From the NCBI GenBank assembly GCA_015654825.1, contig JAATGE010000193.1, forward strand, positions 1-6,467: a stretch of 6,467 nt of DNA, written 5' to 3'. Positions 5,818-6,467 of the stretch are shown piece after piece (positions within the stretch are counted from its first letter, which is position 1; each line of letters opens with the position of its first letter). The DNA is from Rhodospirillales bacterium (GTDB taxonomy: Bacteria > Pseudomonadota > Alphaproteobacteria > Acetobacterales > Acetobacteraceae). The translations under genes were made by a program, and so were the position numbers. The notes beneath the pieces are model-generated. The model was not told where the DNA came from and searched no databases. It saw nothing but the letters and a program-made list of their open reading frames with translations.

Positions 5818-6321
5818 ATGCACGCCGAGGCCAGCCTGTTCGACGGAATTTTTCGCCAGGTTGCCTGGGTCACCAACGACATGGACCGCGCCCTGGCGGC
5901 CTACGCGGCCGACTACGGTGTGAAGCGTTGGCTGGAATTGCGCAATTTTTCGTTGCCGACCGGGCCGGATACCCATGCCAACGTGCATATCGCGCTGGCG
6001 GTGCGCGGCGGCGTCGAACTGGAACTGATCCAGCCGCTGGGGGGCGATGATCGGGTCTACCGCCAGATCTTGACGCAAAACCTCGGATTGCAACTGCACT
6101 TCCACCATATCTGCTACCGGTTGATAACCGCCGAAGCGCTCGCCGGCGTCCGGCATGCCGCCGAGGCAAGAGGCCGCGCCGTAGTTCTGCACGGTGCCAC
6201 CGCGACCGGTACTGAGTATTTCTATGTGGATGATCGGCCGACGCTCGGGCATCACATAGAGTATATCTACTATTCGCCCGACGATTTGCGCCAGCTGGCG
6301 TCGGCAATCCCGGTCGATTGA
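5818..6321 (+). CDS. VOC family (glyoxalase-fold) protein, paralogue of the one at 513-1025
   Basis: A 167-residue VOC protein, visibly homologous to the minus-strand VOC protein along its length: RQVAWVT matches FQLAYVT, LELIQPLGGDDRVYRQIL matches IELIEPVGGMDGVYRDVL, HH-ICY matches HH-LGF, and YFYVDDR with HHIEYIY matches YAYVDRR with HYLEYMY. Candidate metal ligands are Q14, E69, H96 or H97, and E148, again Q/E/H/E. The reaction is unassigned; glyoxalase, epimerase or ring-cleavage roles are possible. The ATG at 5818 is chosen for its weak GGGA RBS and family-like N-terminus; an in-frame ATG at 5803 would add five residues. The reading frame stays open far upstream, but that part is antisense to the SDR and lacks VOC homology. 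It is followed by a 110-bp gap before the next plus-strand gene. Confidence 0.9.
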   Translation: MHAEASLFDGIFRQVAWVTNDMDRALAAYAADYGVKRWLELRNFSLPTGPDTHANVHIALAVRGGVELELIQPLGGDDRVYRQILTQNLGLQLHFHHICYRLITAEALAGVRHAAEARGRAVVLHGATATGTEYFYVDDRPTLGHHIEYIYYSPDDLRQLASAIPVD

Positions 6322-6338
6322 TGCCGCCCGTCGCGGCA
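6322..6338 (+). other. hairpin immediately after the VOC stop codon
   Basis: TGCCGC and GCGGCA form a 6-bp stem around a 5-base loop directly after the TGA. No T-run follows, so at most it is a weak or Rho-assisted terminator or an mRNA 3'-end stabiliser. The rest of 6339-6420 shows nothing clear. Confidence 0.3.
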
Positions 6339-6420
6339 CCGGACCGTCCGCAAAAAGACCACAACGATCCGCTATTACATTGAAACGGTTGGCCCGGATG
6401 CGGTCGATACGAAACAACCC

Positions 6421-6425
6421 AGGGG
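6421..6425 (+). promoter_or_regulatory. Shine-Dalgarno of the right-edge gene
   Basis: AGGGG six bases before the ATG at 6432; supports that ATG as a real start although only 12 codons are visible. Confidence 0.55.
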
Positions 6426-6431
6426 ACTTTC

Positions 6432-6467
6432 ATGGCTGACGGCACGGTCTATCCGATCAACCCGAAC
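6432..6467 (+). CDS. start of an unidentified gene, cut by the window edge
   Basis: Twelve codons (MADGTVYPINPN) after a well-spaced AGGGG. The product cannot be recognised from so short a piece. It is in the same direction as the VOC gene and may belong to the same transcript. Confidence 0.55.
   Translation, partial: MADGTVYPINPN

Noticed and set aside
4978..6321. A single 447-codon plus-strand reading frame
   Set aside because: Only the part from 5818 shows VOC-family motifs. The upstream part is antisense to the well-supported SDR at 4861-5613 and has an Arg/Ala-rich composition typical of a shadow frame.
6380..6420. Sigma-70-type promoter before the right-edge gene (TTGAAA at 6380)
   Set aside because: No acceptable -10 box at 16-18 bp spacing; the best candidate (GATACG) is 20 bp away and poorly matched.

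Overview
The window (6467 bp, GC-rich, coding density typical of a proteobacterial chromosome) holds an apparently uncharacterised catabolic or biotransformation gene neighbourhood. Product families and codon use suggest an alphaproteobacterium. An AT-rich inverted-repeat element at about 4809-4850 resembles, from memory only, intergenic repeats common in Acetobacteraceae. That assignment is tentative, because no rRNA or marker gene is present.

Layout. Seven genes lie on the minus strand, read from right to left: a classical SDR dehydrogenase (5613-4861, GTG start); a 247-bp spacer (4857-4611) holding the AT-rich hairpin element and a possible 29-codon leader ORF; a second, non-canonical SDR (4604-3831); a LysR-type regulator (3816-2806); an NTF2/SnoaL-like protein (2789-2394); a 112-bp gap; an amidohydrolase (2281-1022); a VOC/glyoxalase-fold protein (1022 or 1025-513); and the first 172 codons of a Rieske [2Fe-2S] ring-hydroxylating oxygenase large subunit (516 to beyond the left edge). 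Amidohydrolase, VOC and Rieske genes overlap by 1-4 bp at each junction, so they are very probably one translationally coupled operon. The SDR, LysR and NTF2-like genes are separated by only 14-16 bp. On the plus strand, divergent from the first SDR, lie a second VOC protein (5818-6321) and the first 12 codons of another gene (6432 to beyond the right edge).

How the genes may work together (inference). A Rieske oxygenase would hydroxylate or demethylate a ring or hydrophobic substrate. The SDRs would oxidise or reduce alcohol/ketone intermediates. The NTF2-like and VOC proteins could catalyse isomerisation, hydration, epimerisation or ring cleavage. The amidohydrolase could open a lactone, lactam or other hydrolysable intermediate. 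The LysR protein would be the effector-responsive regulator. The substrate cannot be read from the sequence.

Most notable points: the amidohydrolase has Tyr where the family's catalytic/metal-binding Asp is expected (Y319, one base from Asp); the second SDR lacks the Lys of YxxxK and other catalytic-site residues; a small ORF with a strong Shine-Dalgarno ends in a TGATG overlap with that SDR, which has no good RBS of its own; the AT-rich element can form three mutually exclusive hairpins; and two diverged VOC paralogues sit at opposite ends of the cluster on opposite strands. No tRNA, rRNA, CRISPR, transposase or prophage genes were seen.
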